From Macrolepiota albuminosa (Eukaryota; Basidiomycota; Agaricomycetes; Agaricales; Agaricaceae), in NCBI GenBank assembly GCA_027475525.1, contig JAMWFC010000046.1:744001-808000 (forward strand): a stretch of DNA of 64,000 nucleotides, in the 5' to 3' direction. This document shows, one piece after another, positions 22,035 to 34,559 of the stretch. Position numbers and translations under genes: made by a program. The first letter of the stretch is position 1; every line of letters starts with the position of its first letter. Under the pieces are notes generated by a model. It did no database searches, was not told the origin of the DNA, and worked only from the letters and a program-made list of their open reading frames with translations.

Positions 22035-24847
22035 TCAGACACGCTGATCTCCACGGCACTCAGTCAGTGCAAACAGGTGTTCTTCCTCATCATCACGAGC
22101 ATAATAGTCACTGTCATACACGTCCACTGCAATGTATTTGTCACCCTCAATCTGGACGCTCTCAGCATCATCCAATTCTGAACCATCAGCCTCTACTTGC
22201 AGCTCCTCCTCCACTCCTTTGACAATCTCATTGTCCTTGTCATCACTGACAACATCGCTATGTGCCACAGCCGTATGGGCCACTCGGATGTGTGCCTTAG
22301 GAGGGGCGGGACATTCATTAGCAAAATGCCCGCTCCTGCCACAATTGTAGCATGCTGAGGGATCTCCGGCAGGCCTTCTCTGGGCTGTGCCTGGAGCCCC
22401 AGCAGGTTTGCTCACCATACGTGCTGCAGGCGCTACTACCCCTCTTGTCGCTACTTGGTTCTGACCCAAAAAGGGTTGACTATCCTTTGCTGGCAATTGT
22501 CCAGCAGGCTTCGATCGAGGCTGTTGGCCTCCAGGAATTGTCTTGCAGACAACAAATCGTGAATTGTGATTGTTCTCCATCTCTGTCCGTTTGGCCAGGA
22601 AGGTCCCCACCTTCACTGCCTGATGGTTCACGGTTCCTCAGCATGAACTCCGCTGCTCATAATGGTTCACAGTCCGTGTTGACTGCTCATAACAGATGGC
22701 ATACACCAAAAATTTGGTCACAGTATTGACCTCCGGAGACAAATTGTCGTCGTGTATTAACGCCCTCGTCATGTCTGCAGGTATTCTGTCCAGGAATGTC
22801 TCGTGAATAGTGTATTTGTCTGAATAGATGGCCATATTCTGTGCATAACCCACCAGGTCATCATAAAAGGTCTGGACGCCAGTCTTAGCATCATACACTG
22901 CCTTTCTAAAGGCATCACGAGCTTCCTGCATCGTAGCAGCATTGACGAAACAATTATACAGTCCTATCAGGACTTCTTTAAATGTCCAATGCGGTTTGTT
23001 GTGATTAATGTGGAGGACATGGCGATGGAACCAATTCCGAGCCTCTCCCTCCATAAATTCGTGTAGCACAAATATCCTTTCCTGGTCCATGTTGTCTCCA
23101 CCATAGCAGCAGGCTGCCAGGTGGTAGCAAATGTCTATGGCCCAGTCCTCCAGTTGGGAGAACCTATGTCCTCCGGCATACGCACGTATGTGCTTACTAT
23201 TGGATTTGCGGGGACTTACCCCAGCAGGGAATTTAAACCTGACTCCAAGGGAGTCATCCATCAGACGAGTGAGACAGTCATGCATATGATCCATATGGAT
23301 CCTGACCGCTTCATTCATTCCCGGTGTAGTCTCACGCAATTCATGAGGTGTGGGCATCGAGAATGCCCGGGAACTGCAAAACAGGTGCTCATTGGCCACT
23401 CTTTCCAGCTGTGGGGTGGGCTGTTGCCTCACTTGTTGCTCTGCTGGTAATCCACCAGCCTGCCTGCCACTATCATGGCAATTATTATTGTCTCAATCGT
23501 TATTTCTGCAGTCACAATCTCCACCATTGTTATTGCGACAACTCAGCTCCCTCCGTTTGTAGTGATCACTACTATTATCACTACCACCTGGACCTCTGTC
23601 CGGTTCAGCCGTTTGAGCCACAAATTGTCGCCACATCTCATTGATAGGCGTTACACCCTCACGCCCTTCAAAGGCTACCCCCTGGTCGTCAATTAGCAAC
23701 TCACCATGATCACGCAAGTCCTGGTTGCGCATCCTCTGGTAATTGACATGTTCATTCCAGTTGTCCACTAGATGGACGCGTTGCACTATGTGTTGTGGTC
23801 GTGTTTGCTCCTCAAGAATGTGGACTTCGTCCACCTCTTCCTTGATAGTAACTTGCTTTCGAGGTGTCTTAACCTCCTGCACTGCAAGTAGTGCCTCTGG
23901 CTCTGCCGGAGTCATTGTCACAGTCTCTACCTCAGACAATGCCTGCTGAGGCACTCCGCTAACAATATGTTGACGGTTTGTGGTGTTCTGATGCCGAACA
24001 TAGTCTTGCTAAGACTCATTGGCCTGACAAGATGCATTGAGCACTTCCATCGTGTCCACAATTAATGGCACTTGTTAGCACACACTCATCTCACATTCTA
24101 CTGAGTCGGCTGGAGTGGCCATTGGACTGCTGACCCTCGCGCCACTTTGCGCTCAAGGTATTCAACCACTTTGAGTTTGAAGATACGCACAAACAATTTG
24201 ATATATTCATTCGAATCTGCACGGGGTACATCGTGGCTCTTAGCAGCCAGCAACTGTAAGTGCTTTACTACATAAAGCTGCAGACGTTTTTGCGTTGATT
24301 CCTTCGTGACCGACAGATATCGGTCCAACACCAGCTGTAACTGGATAGACAAGGTCGAGTGCAACCTTTTGCTTTCCTCATCATCTGAGGATTCCAGCTT
24401 GGACTCTAAGTCCATAACTCTCCTGAGGCCTTCATGCCTCACCTGCAGCTGTTTGCCAGCCCTTCTGTGCAACTCTGGAATTCCAGGCGCTGTCGATGCC
24501 TTGTCCAACCTTACAACATCGTCGTCCTTCCTACTGACCACTATTGCTGGTCCTTGCTTCTGTCCTTGTGTCGTCAGCAACGATGGTCCCAGTTCAGTGG
24601 CAGCATCGGCCACATATTCCAAATGCTGTTCAGTAGGTGCAGTCCAGAATGGGGTACTATGCGCAAATGCACTGCCTTGTACCATTTCCGAATACTGGGT
24701 AATGTCTGGTTGACCCTCCGAATGAGCTGACGAGCTCTCAGGCAATACTGGATACATCAATGAAGGCATTTGGCTCGCTGGCAGCGACACTCCTGAGACC
24801 GTGGATCTCTGTAACAAAGTTACAGGAATTGTGAGTGTAATGTTCAC
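22035..24847 (-). pseudogene. Gag polyprotein, element A
   Basis: Pieces are 24098-24847 and 23493-23954 (N-terminal matrix-like, coiled/charged), 22638-23432 (capsid-like, with QLEDWAIDICYHLA, EFMEGEARNWFHRHV and YNCFVNAATMQEARDAF) and 22035-22631 with the zinc knuckle CYNCGRSGHFANEC (C-x2-C-x4-H-x4-C). Gag forms the particle and binds RNA. The parts are in different frames or are separated by stops. The N-terminal ATG lies only 36 bp from the LTR of element B. Confidence 0.72.
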
Positions 24848-24883
24848 ACTGCACAGAATCAGACCAGTCCGGTCTATTGACTA

Positions 24884-25042
24884 TGTAGTACAGAACAAAA
24901 ATAAGCTGCTTTGTAAGCAGCTGGTTAAACTATATATATACTAATGTAAATAATATTATATTAAAATAAATATAATATAATATTTACTACTATACAGTAA
25001 GTAAAGCTATGTGGCCAACGCCACATAGCGGACTATGCTACA
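24884..25042. repeat. 3' LTR of element B
   Basis: About 159 bp bounded by TGTAG and CTACA, short inverted ends. It is AT-rich with a TATATATA run (about 24930) and contains two strong hairpins (GCTGCTTTGTAAGCAGC, TATGTGGCCAACGCCACATA). A 77-bp duplication extends its right end. The 5 bp to its left are GACTA, but the matching copy cannot be found because the other end is lost. Confidence 0.6.
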
Positions 25043-25151
25043 CACCCCCCAATCAGACCGAGCTACGGTCTTGATAAGTAAAGCTATGTGGCCAACGCCA
25101 CATAGCGGACTATGCTACACACCCCCCAATCAGACCGAGCTACGGTCTTGA
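24998..25151. repeat. Exact 77-bp tandem duplication over LTR end and polypurine tract, element B
   Basis: The block from 24998 repeats exactly from 25075. Each copy includes the LTR terminus (CTATGCTACA), the C6 run (polypurine on minus) and the adjacent hairpin. The duplicate would place two polypurine tracts in the element; an assembly join is the simpler reading. Confidence 0.93.
25120..25148 (-). promoter_or_regulatory. Polypurine tract and stem-loop of element B
   Basis: On the minus strand: AGACCG-TAGCT-CGGTCT (25132-25148), then GATTGGGGGGTG next to the LTR. The 6-bp perfect hairpin and the G6 run match the arrangement in elements A and C. Confidence 0.6.
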
Positions 25152-25164
25152 GATAATACAATGG

Positions 25165-28100
25165 TCATGCCATCGGTAAGTCTGGGATGGGGGCAATGGG
25201 AGAGTCTCCAGGCTCCCGGAATGGATCGGCAGTCGCGTCGTCCATGTCATAGTCGAGGAGTTCATCCTTGGGTGTGGGCGCGTAGGAAGTGCCTGAAGGC
25301 CCTGCTATGGGCAGGGAATCATCATAGTCCCGGAGGGGGGACAGTGTGAGATTGGGGTCGAAGGTCGACCCCAAGACAGGTGGTTGGGGATCAGGCAGAT
25401 CCCCGGTGTCGGACGGGTACTGACGCGTCCAGATGTCACGGGCATGAATGTCTTGCCCGATGAGGAGGTACATCCCCTTGGTGAGCGCGTCGTCGTAAGC
25501 ACAACGACTGTCCTGTTGCTGGAGCATCAGGCGTTGGCGATCGCCAATGGTGGCCTCGCGCCACCCATCCCACTGAGTGATGGTACCGTAATGGTCGAGG
25601 TGTTGCAGCCTCTCGTCGTCAATAGCAGCCGCCTCGTTGTAGAGCCGGCTGTCGCTGAAGAATAGATGGGCCAGGTAGGTGACCCCATAAGTGTACGCGT
25701 GGTCAGCCCAGCTGACCGGAATTTGATTATGAAGAAGGACACATAACGCGTCCGAAGTGGTGAACACGGAAGCTGACGCTTCCGGGATGTCCACAGCCCG
25801 AGCCTCAAAGTTAGGGTCGTCGGCGTGGAGGGGCTCAAAGACTTGCCCCGTGGCCACCTCGTACTCAGCCATGGCCTCTTTGTAGAGGCCTGGCCTGGCG
25901 AAGACGTAGGCCAGGTACTTGTGTACCGTGGCCTTGGAGGGGCAGCTGGCGCTGAGGGCGCGTACAAGCGCAAACCCAAAGAGGCTGCGCCAATGAATGC
26001 GCATGGCTCGGTCCATGGCCAGACCGGTCCATACGTTGGACATCCCAGGACGTCCATAGAGGAGGGCGTATGAGCCCAGGTAGTCCAAAGCAAATGGTTG
26101 CTTTGGATCAGGGGGGGTCAGGCCGACAAAGGCAATTTTCCCTCCCTCTTTGCGGCGATAGAGCCACGATGGCACAATCATTCGTGGGATGTTCTCCCGC
26201 TCCTCTGGACTCGCGAAGGGTACCGCGATAGTCCTATACTCGACCTCGTCGAGTAAATGAGACATAGCTCTGTCTCGGGCTGTAGGGTGGCAGTTGAGCG
26301 CCACCCGCTTGAATTCGTTGAGCAAGAGGTAGCCCAACTGATGCTGACGAATCAGCGTAAACTGGTTGTTAACCAGTGCATGAAGTCGGCGGACTTCTTG
26401 AGGACTGTGGGGAAACCCGCGAGGTGCCACTTGGTACACCTTACTGTTGTGGGGCATCGCCGCGGTGTTGCCCTTTTTATCGTCCTCGAAGGACCTGGCT
26501 GCGTGGGCTTCTTGCCCGACGAAGATGGTATTGGTCACTGGCGACCAATAGAATTGGGGAGCTAACCCCACGCCAAAGAATGAGTTCTGGCGCTCAATAG
26601 TGTGATCACGATAGATCACAACACCGAGTGCATCAGGAATGCGCCCGGTTTGGTCCTCGAGGAGGGCAGCTCCTCGCTTGGCGCTATCCTGCACCCAACG
26701 CTCTATCTTAGCTCGTCGATTGCTGTTGCGCCATTTGCGCACCATGCGTTGTGCCGCTGTCTCGTGCAGCACAGGGGATTCCATACGAGCGTCTTCAGGC
26801 TCCTCATACCAATCGTCGTCAGAGGGCAGAGAGGGCAGCCTCTCTGGCTCCGACTTCTCAGACTGTGGGTCCATAGCCCACGCACACCATGGGAGTCGGG
26901 CTGGCGGGCCCTCTACCAGTATGGCAGGTAAAAAAGGGATGTTAGCCCCTGGGGCCCCTTTCGGGGCATCCTCGGAGAAGTGCACATTGACGTATGCGTG
27001 CCCTTCCGGTTGCTTACCCTGACGATCCTTTCGGAGTTGTGAGGCCTTAGCCTCAGTGGGGCATGTGCTCACGCCCCTGGTACTCTGCTCCCCAGAGTAC
27101 GTGGTGGAAACCATGGATACTGGTCGTGAAGACGTGACCTCAGACGCGCCGCTGGATAAGCCGGGGGGCGGCTGGAGCAGGGACATCTTCATAGGGAAGG
27201 ATGTCCCATCCTAGGCCGGCCTCCTGGCCAGGGGCAGCAACGCTCGACTTAATCGAGCAGGAGGGCGCATCCTCCACTCCTTGCTGACATGCCCTTTTGC
27301 TGGAGTCGGTGTCCCGACTCGGGGGTGTAGTCTGCCGCTTACGAGCGGCCGATAGGGCAAGGAGATCAGTTTTGCGCTGGGCATGCATATGATCCATGTC
27401 GTCCATCATCCGGCAGATGAGGATGACTGCCTCCACATCGCGGAGGAATGCTGACTCTGTGGGTACATCGTACCCGTTATCTCCCAGACGTTGGAGAAGG
27501 GTAGCCAGGACTAAGTCCTGGTTGTGAGTGGGCTCGACAGCCCGTGCTTTTCCTTTGTCGCGTCGAGGACGCGACTCTTCTTCCAAGCTGGGCTTGGATT
27601 GGTGCGGCATTTCCAGCCGCTGTAGCAAGGAGAGCTTGGCCAAGCTCTCCGTCGGCGCATCAGCCAATGAACTGATGCTCCGTCCTGGACTGAGAGTTTC
27701 TGTGCTCTTGATGGCTGCAGTGGCCTGCACAAGGGATGCTTTGCGTCCCTCTAGATTGTCAATTGGTGCTGTGGTCGACAGGGAAATCGACCGGCCTCCC
27801 TTGGCTTGCGACTCATGCGAGTCGCTGTACTGGGGCATTGCGCCCCAAGCCCCCATCCAAGCTGGGGGGTACGGCATCATTACGGGCACACCACCCATCC
27901 CAGGGTAGTGCGCCGGGGCGGTAAACTGGGGCAAAGGATGTGTGCCTATAGCCCCTCTCGCCATAGCGGGGGCAAACTGTCCCCATCCTGGCACTGCTTG
28001 GGGGCTGACTAGCCCCCCGTAGGCCTGTTGCTGGGATTGGCCCTCAGTGTGATGTGGCGCATAAGCACCCGATACTGGTTGTTGGGGCTGATAGCCGCCC

Positions 28101-28369
28101 ACAGGTGCGTTCTGGGGCATGAAGTTGCCCTGCATGGGTTGAAGTGGCGGATAGCCACTGATCACCGGCTGCTGCGGCAGGTAGCCCGCCGCTGGTGGTT
28201 GCTGCTGCTGTGGGAAGCCCACAGCTGGTTGCGATTGTCCCCACTGGGGTGCATTTTGGGTCAGCGGAGGAGCCATCTGCCCCCCCTCTTCAGCCGACGG
28301 TAAGACCAATGGCGCAATCTCAAACTGCTGCTGCTGCTGCTCACTCTGGTCTATGGGCATGTTGTCCAT
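25165..28369 (-). CDS. Third ORF of gypsy element B: about 1,070-aa protein of unknown function
   Basis: Two overlapping frames form it: 27140-28369 (409 aa) and 25165-27192 (675 aa). They meet near a C6 run at about 27170, so either a one-base indel or ribosomal frameshifting links them. The first 200 residues are Gln/Pro/Gly-rich and prion-like (PQQQQPPAAGYLPQQPV). A helical segment with VPTESAFLRDVEAV and HMHAQRK follows. The second frame has an APKGAPGANIPFLP motif, a basic RKWRNSNRRAK stretch, GRIPDALGV and NTIFVGQEA. It continues with a C-terminal helical domain carrying MRIHWRSLFGFALVRALS, ARPGLYKEAMAEYE and LLHNQIPVSWADHAYTYGV, and ends in an acidic tail. No signal peptide, transmembrane helix or enzyme motif was seen. 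It starts about 100 bp after pol ends, in the same direction, the place of env in retroviruses. This is the best-preserved of three copies. Confidence 0.65.
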
Positions 28370-28471
28370 GGTTGGGGAAAAAAGCGAAAAAGAAATTTCG
28401 CCTTTTAAGACGTGTTTTAGCCACAGCTGCTGATCAACTCAGCCAAGCCGCGATCGGCACTGCCGATCAAA

Positions 28472-31162
28472 TTAAGCGCCGGCACGCTTACTTAATTGAT
28501 GTGGGCGCTTAACACCCTTCAACTCCAAATAACAGTCAAGTGCCGCCAACTTGGAGCAATGGGAGTGTGGCTCCCATGTTGTGTCCCCCAGGGACCAACG
28601 TACCTCAAACTCGAGGGTGTTACGCTCAGTCCACCGGTGCCCAATTATGCACTCGACAAACCACTCGTCATTGTCTTGAGCCCCAAAGTCATAGGGGCCC
28701 GGAGTTGCCCTGTTAGGGAATAGTCGCCATAGTCCTGCACCACCTCCTGCCGGAAGTCGTCATTGACCAGGCTAGGAGGCTGGGAGGAAGGCAATTCGCC
28801 TTTGAGCATTTCCGCAAGCGTAACGGGTACATCATGGCGCTCATGCTCCCCAGTGGATGCTGGGTCCACGGCTTCATGCTCCTTGAGCAACTGGGCAGCT
28901 ACATCCCGCTCTTCATGCTGCTCTCTGAGGCGAGTGCTTCGCCTCCGTTCATCGTCACGCATAGCACGTACTTCCAGGACATGCTCCCTGAGCTCCTGGT
29001 ATCGGTGGAGAGGTAAGTCCTCTCCATCTGGGTCTATGCGGCAGTCTGCCTGCACATACTCATGAGGCTCGTGAGCCTCCCCGACTACATCACTCTCAAA
29101 GTAGCGTGACAAGCAGTCTGCCACTTTGTTGAGTTCATCTTTCACATAGGTGATGTCAAACTGATATCTCGACATGTAGTCTATCCACCGTTGCTGACGC
29201 GGCGACAAGTTCACCTGAGTTTTGAAGAACTCAAGGGCCTTGTGGTCCGTTATGATGTGGATGGGATATCCCATCAGCTTATCCTCCCATTTGAGGAGGG
29301 CCTCGAGAATGGCAAGAGTCTCCAACTCATGCACCACATAGTTTTGCTGGGCTGTCGTGAACTTCTTCAACATGAACCCTGCTGGGCGGCACGTCTGCCA
29401 GCTGCTTCCCTGGCTGTACATGGCTCCAGCGCCTGTCTTGGACGCGTCGCAAATGAGCCATATCGGCTCGTCCCGTCTAGGGTCGATTGGTCAAATCACC
29501 AGAGTCTTCGTACAGATCCGTTTGACCATCTCAAAGCACCGCTGGTGCAACGGCCTCCAATTGAACGGTGACCCGTTCTGCGTCATGGCCATAAGTGGCC
29601 CAGTATAGGCTGTAACATCGGGCAAGAAGCTCGATATGTAGTTGACAAGGCCAATGAATCGTTGGATGTCATTGTAGTTTCGGGGCGTGCACCACTCCTG
29701 AATATGATCGAGCTTGTCCTGATTGGGGTGGATACCCCGCTCATCTATGACATGCCCTAGGCAGTCTATACTCTGAGCGTAGAGCTCACATTTCTTCCAC
29801 TTCAAGTACAACTTGTACTTGCACAGTTGTTCAAATACGACTCTTAGGTGCTGCTCATGCTCCTCCATAGTATCCAAGTAGATGAATATGTCATCTAAGT
29901 AGACGTGCATAAAACGTCCTATTACGTCTCGGAAGATAGAGGTCATTAGCCTCTGGAAAGTTGCTGGAGCATTGCAGTCTCCAATCTGCATTATATTGCT
30001 CATGAATGTACCCATGATCAACGCAAATACGGTCTTGGGTACGTCCTTGGTGCGAATGCGCACCTGCTCGTAGGCATCAGTAAGGTCAATCTTCGAGCAA
30101 TACTTCGCCCGAGCCACATCTTCCCGGATCACCTCTTGATCTGGTAAAGGAGTCACATCCTTTATGGTATTGTCATTGCGCTGACGTGCATCAAGAGCTG
30201 TTCGAAGGGTTCCATCCTTCTTTGGGATGCACAATAACGGTGCAGCTTGAGCGGTGGTGCATGGGGACCACCATTGAGCATTCAAATAGCAATTAGTCTT
30301 ATCGCGTAGTTGCTCCTGGAGGGCGCGCGGACAGCGCGGCAAGTGATACTTATACTGCTTGCTCTTGTCTATGAGATTAATCTCATGGTTCACCTCCTCG
30401 AAGGGTTCCATCCTTCTTCGAGATGCACAATAATGGTGCAGCTTGGGTGGTGGTGCATGGGGACCACCATTGAGCATTCAAATAGCGATTAGTCTTATCG
30501 CGTAGTTGCTCCTGGAGGGCATGCGGACAGCGCGGCAAGTGATACTTATACTGCTTGCTCTCGTCTATGAGATTAATCTCATGGTTCACCTCCCGCCATG
30601 GCGGCAGCTCCTCCTTGGTCCCGTTGACCATGTCGGCAAATTCTTCTTGCCATTGCTGACGCAACCGAGGAATATCTTCCTCACTAAGGCTTGTTGCCTT
30701 CTGCTTCCCCTTCATACGCACCGGGGGAAGTACTTCCACCGTCTCTGAGAGTGGCCGAGGCGGCGGTGCATACTGCTTGCGCATTGCGAGCACCCGATTG
30801 ACACTGTCATCAGGTATATGTAGTCTCAGCGGAGCACCCGCTGCCGCTGCCTTATAGGCCACGAGGCTTTTCCCCTCACGTACAAGTGAGTACGCTACGG
30901 ACACCTCGTCCGAGGCTGGCTGGCGATATGCTGGTTTGACGGTCATCTGTCTCTGGTGCGCATTTTGCGCACACGTGGCTGCCACCAGCTTGTTCCACTC
31001 TTGCGGCATTCGGGGGTCATATGCCCAGTCGTACTCTGGCAGGGGGGCTGGTCGCTCCCATAGGGACCGTGTGTCCCCCTCTCCTGAGGCTTCCGCCTCT
31101 CGGATGCTGTCTTTCAAGTCTTCCAACTTGACTCGTGAGGACGTAGGTGGACATACATCCAC
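28472..31162 (-). pseudogene. RT-RNase H with deleted integrase and chromodomain-like tail, element B
   Basis: RT is in 29491-30477 and 30383-31162: LLCIPKKDGTLRTALDARQ, YCSKIDLTDAYEQVRI, VYLDDIFIYLD. RNase H is at 28645-29490 (IWLICDASKTGAGAMYSQG, HELETLAILEALLKWEDKL, HIITDHKALEFF, VADCLSRYF). After an EVVQDYGDY segment the sequence jumps at about 28720 to the LFPNRATPGPYDFG and EFEVRWSLGDTTWEPH tail that normally follows integrase. Comparison with element A suggests about 1.2-1.4 kb is missing. A 196-bp tandem duplication at 30203-30594 breaks the RT N-terminus. Confidence 0.8.
30203..30594. repeat. 196-bp tandem duplication in RT of element B, diverged
   Basis: The segment encoding EVNHEINLID to PKKDGTLR occurs twice, starting at 30203 and 30399. 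The copies differ at several positions, so this duplication is older and not an exact assembly repeat. 196 is not a multiple of three, so it shifts frame. Confidence 0.85.
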
Positions 31163-31411
31163 TGAGTCCTCCCGTTGTCTCGCCTTTCAATGGTGCTTGT
31201 CTGGAGGCTTTGCGCCTCAAACATCATGAGCGATTATTCGCTCGTTGCTCCTCTTGGAGGCTTGATACTCCTCCTCGCTCATCATTACCACGTTGTGGTC
31301 TGCGCTCAGTCCAGGCATAGCCTGCACTTCCTCCTCCCCATCCTCCATGGTCGGCACTCTGCGCCGGCCAAGTCATGGAGAGTCCTTGCGTTTCTCCGTA
31401 GTGCGATGATG

Positions 31412-32026
31412 TCACAGACAATTATTAGTGTCGTCTGCTGTAGCTCGCTTGGCTGGGATCACTTTCCCATTCACTAGCACCTGACAATGGTCAAAGTCTA
31501 ATATGACTTTGTTACGCTGCATGAATGGCGTTCCCAGTATCATATCATAGCAATCAAAGTTTGCTACATCCATGTATTCCCGGCTACGTGAGCCCGGCGT
31601 TTGGACATTCACATTTGTCCCATACTGCACCATGGCTCGGCTCCCTACGGTGCCCAGCTGTAACGCCAATGGCGTATCCAACTCCTGCATGGATATTCCA
31701 TACACATGGGCAAACTGGGGCATTATGCCCGATGTGGTACTCCCAGAGTCCCATAGGGTCCATGCCTTGTGGCTGTCTATGTCCACATACAAGACCAGGC
31801 ACTCCTTGTCTGCTCGTGTCACTATAGGGTGCTGCAAAGTGCCCTCTGCACGACGAAGAGTCACCTTCTTCATCCGAACCATGTTATTCCGTTCGGGATC
31901 ATTTGTGGACGGCCAATCCGTCATCGCCGCTAGGCACTCAGAGTCGCTGTCACGACTGTAGTACTCATTGTCATAGACGTTGTCATATACGTCGACTGTG
32001 ACGTACTCCTCCCCCTCCACGACCAC
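31412..32026 (-). pseudogene. Aspartic protease region, element B
   Basis: A 204-aa open frame with AWTLWDSGSTTSGIMPQFAHV (catalytic DSG) and YDMILGTPFMQRNKVILDF. The N-terminal VVEGEEYVTVDVYDN is contiguous with the gag zinc-knuckle frame upstream. The linker to RT (31167-31411) is frameshifted. Confidence 0.72.
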
Positions 32027-34518
32027 ACTCTCGGGCTCGGTGCCCGATGCCTCCTCTGGGGGCTCCTGGTCGTTTGTGGGGTGCTCTGCCTCAGAATCGG
32101 CAGATACGTCTCCATCACTCCCACTCGTGGCTGCAGTATGTGCAGCTTGAAGGTGGGCACGGGGTGTATACCCCTTCCTCGGGGCTCCCGGCTTTGCAGG
32201 GCAGTTGGTAGTGTAGTGGCCTGGTTGGCCACATGCGAAACAAGTTCCTGACTGCCCTGGTGGGTTGGCCGGCTTGAAGTCCGGCCTTGGTTTAGGACGT
32301 TCTCCATCCAGCGCCCGCTCTGGGCGTGGGCGGCTCCGCCCTCAGTTCGCAGCAGGGGTTCTGCGTACAACAAACCGCATGTTGCGGTCATGGTCCAAAT
32401 CGGTCTTTTTGGCCAAGAAGGTCCCACCAGGCGGTAGTCGCCTGGGTCCCCCTTTGTGTCCACTCCGATGTTCGTAGTGGTTAGCAGTCTTCAGAGACTG
32501 CTCATACCGGATGGCATATGCCACAAATTCTTCCACATCGTTGACTTCTGGGGACAATCTGTCCTCACGTATCAAATAGCGGCACATGTCTGCTGGAATG
32601 CCATTCAAGAACGTTTTGAGCATTGTATACCCGTCTGGGTATACTGCCATGTTCTGGGCATGGTCATTAAGGGTATCATAGAACCCTTGTACTCCCAACT
32701 TCTCAGTGTACTTGGCGGACTGGAAGTCCCGCCGTGCATCCTGGAGCGTTGAGGGGTGTACGAATTGATCGTACAGTCCTGTAAGGACTCCTTTGAACGT
32801 CCAGTCATATTGGACATGGTTGATGTGCAGTACTGCCCGTCAAAACCATCCCATGGCCTCTCTGGCCAAGAACTCAGGCAGAACAAAGATTCGTTCTCGT
32901 TCCATACGGTCACCTCCATATAAGCACATGGCGAGATGGGTGCATACATCCATCGCCCAATCTTCCAGGTCGCTGAACTTGGACGTGCCTGTATAGGCGC
33001 GAATGTGCCTACTGTCTGCTTTACGCAGCTTCACTCCGTCTGGTAACCGTAAGGTTACGCCCAGGGCATCATCGACTACTCGATGCAGGCAATCGTGCAT
33101 GGCTTCACAATGCATTCGAATGGCCTCCCGCTGACCCGGGGATCTAGTCGCCAAATCAGCGGCATGGGGAAGTGACTTCCCTTGTCTCGAGGAATTGACC
33201 TAGGGCCGTCATCCCAGCCATTACCAGGGACATCACGTCTTGTGGCGCCATCTCAATCGAGGAAGTCTCCTCAATCATGATCGTTGCGCCGCCCTGGACC
33301 TGGAGAAGCTTGATTCTCCTGACCCTGCGTGACGAATTGACGACGCATCTCGTCAATGGGCTTAGTGCCCTCGAATACGATGCCCTGATCGTCGATAAGG
33401 GACTGTCCCTTAGTCCTGAGGTCGCCATTGCGCATACGTTGATACGTGACTCTGTCGCTCAACGTTTTGGCCATGGGCACACGCAGCATCATGGATGCCT
33501 CGCTCTCCACTTTGAGCACAGTACTATCGTGCCCATCCGGACCTGACATATCTGTCCTACGGTCGTGGTTACGCATGTGTGGGGGCTCCTCACGCCACCC
33601 TTGTCCTGCTGGAGTATAAAAAGTACTCACCGGTCTTACTTCGGGCACTTCTTGTGCCTGTGCTAGTGCCTCCACTAGCTCAATTCCAACGTTTTGATTG
33701 CATCGTGCCGAGCATTCCTCAGACGTGTGGCTCCAGGGGGTCAAGACCCCCGATTGCCATGTGGCCTTACGCTGCACATACATTTGCAGCTCCATAGTGA
33801 GCACTCTCACCATCAAATCAGTATATTTTGTACTGAATACATTGGGCACTTCGTGCCTTTGTCGCCTAAGTGCTACTATATGGGCTGACGCGTAGCGCTT
33901 GAGTCGCGCTTGGGTGGTGTATTTCATCACCTCTGGGTGCAAGTCCCAGAACACCTGCAAGCGCACAGTGTACGTGGTTTTCAGCCGCTGTTTCTCTGCT
34001 CCGGCGTCGTCGTCACTTGACGACTTCATCACCTCCTCTGGAAGCTCTACAACCTCGGGAGCTTCCTCCACTGCTGGTGTGCGTGGGAATTGGTCTTCCA
34101 CATGGGATACTTCAGGCCTTGCAGCCTCCTCCAGTACCTCCTCTATGCGGGCTTCCGCCAGTTTAGAAGGCATTGAGCCCATGGTGGACCGCCTGGTCCC
34201 ACTACTCCAGCTCGCTGGGAGGGCTCTCCCAGTCCGTACTGATGACTCAGCATCTCCTGGGGCACCATAGGTGCCGGTTGACTGTCGGCCGTCCTCTGGG
34301 GGTCCTTTGGAAGCCAATTGGCTTGACCGTCGCAGTCCTCCTGGCAGCTGCGTAACTGGGGGCGTTAATCCCCCGGGCATCTTGTCCTGGAGGCATTGCG
34401 GACCGTCCTGCTGAGAGCTTTCAGCTCTCCGGGCCTCGCTCTCATTCCCGGCCAGGTTAGTACTCTGACTTCGGTCTCGAGCCTTGGGTCTTACCTGACC
34501 CGCATTGGACGCTGACAC
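32027..34518 (-). pseudogene. Gag polyprotein, element B
   Basis: Pieces are 33271-34518 (415 aa, charged N-terminal region with a VEDQFPRTP segment), 32840-33154 (SDLEDWAMDVCTHLA, EFLAREAMGWF), 32342-32698 (GFYDTLNDHAQNMAVYPDGY and FVAYAIRYEQSLKTANHYEHR) and a zinc knuckle at about 32190-32250 reading CFACGQPGHYTTNC. In-frame TGA codons at about 32840 and 32342 interrupt an otherwise continuous protein. Confidence 0.72.
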
Positions 34519-34559
34519 GTCCTGGGTGTCTGCTGGATCTCCCCGTAGGTCGTGGGCAC

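Larger units (their letters stand above)
13942..24883 (-). mobile_element. Ty3/gypsy element A (family with third ORF), decayed
   Basis: Minus-strand order is gag (22035-24847), protease (21531-22034), RT-RNase H (19111-20685), integrase with C-terminal chromodomain-like segment (17511-18876), then a third ORF (14298-17255), then the polypurine tract. The 3' LTR lies to the left and ends GTTACA at 13941; its outer border could not be fixed, so coordinates give only the internal part. The 5' side is cut at the LTR of element B (24884), and no 5' LTR of A was found. Many stops and frameshifts make it non-autonomous. The same gene order is found in elements B and C. Confidence 0.7.

Noticed and set aside
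24884..25042. Treating this LTR as the 5' LTR of element A
   Set aside because: It borders element B's polypurine tract and hairpin in the correct order and does not resemble the sequence before A's own polypurine tract.
30203..30594. Counting this duplication with the 77-bp set
   Set aside because: Its unit is 196 bp and the copies differ at several bases.
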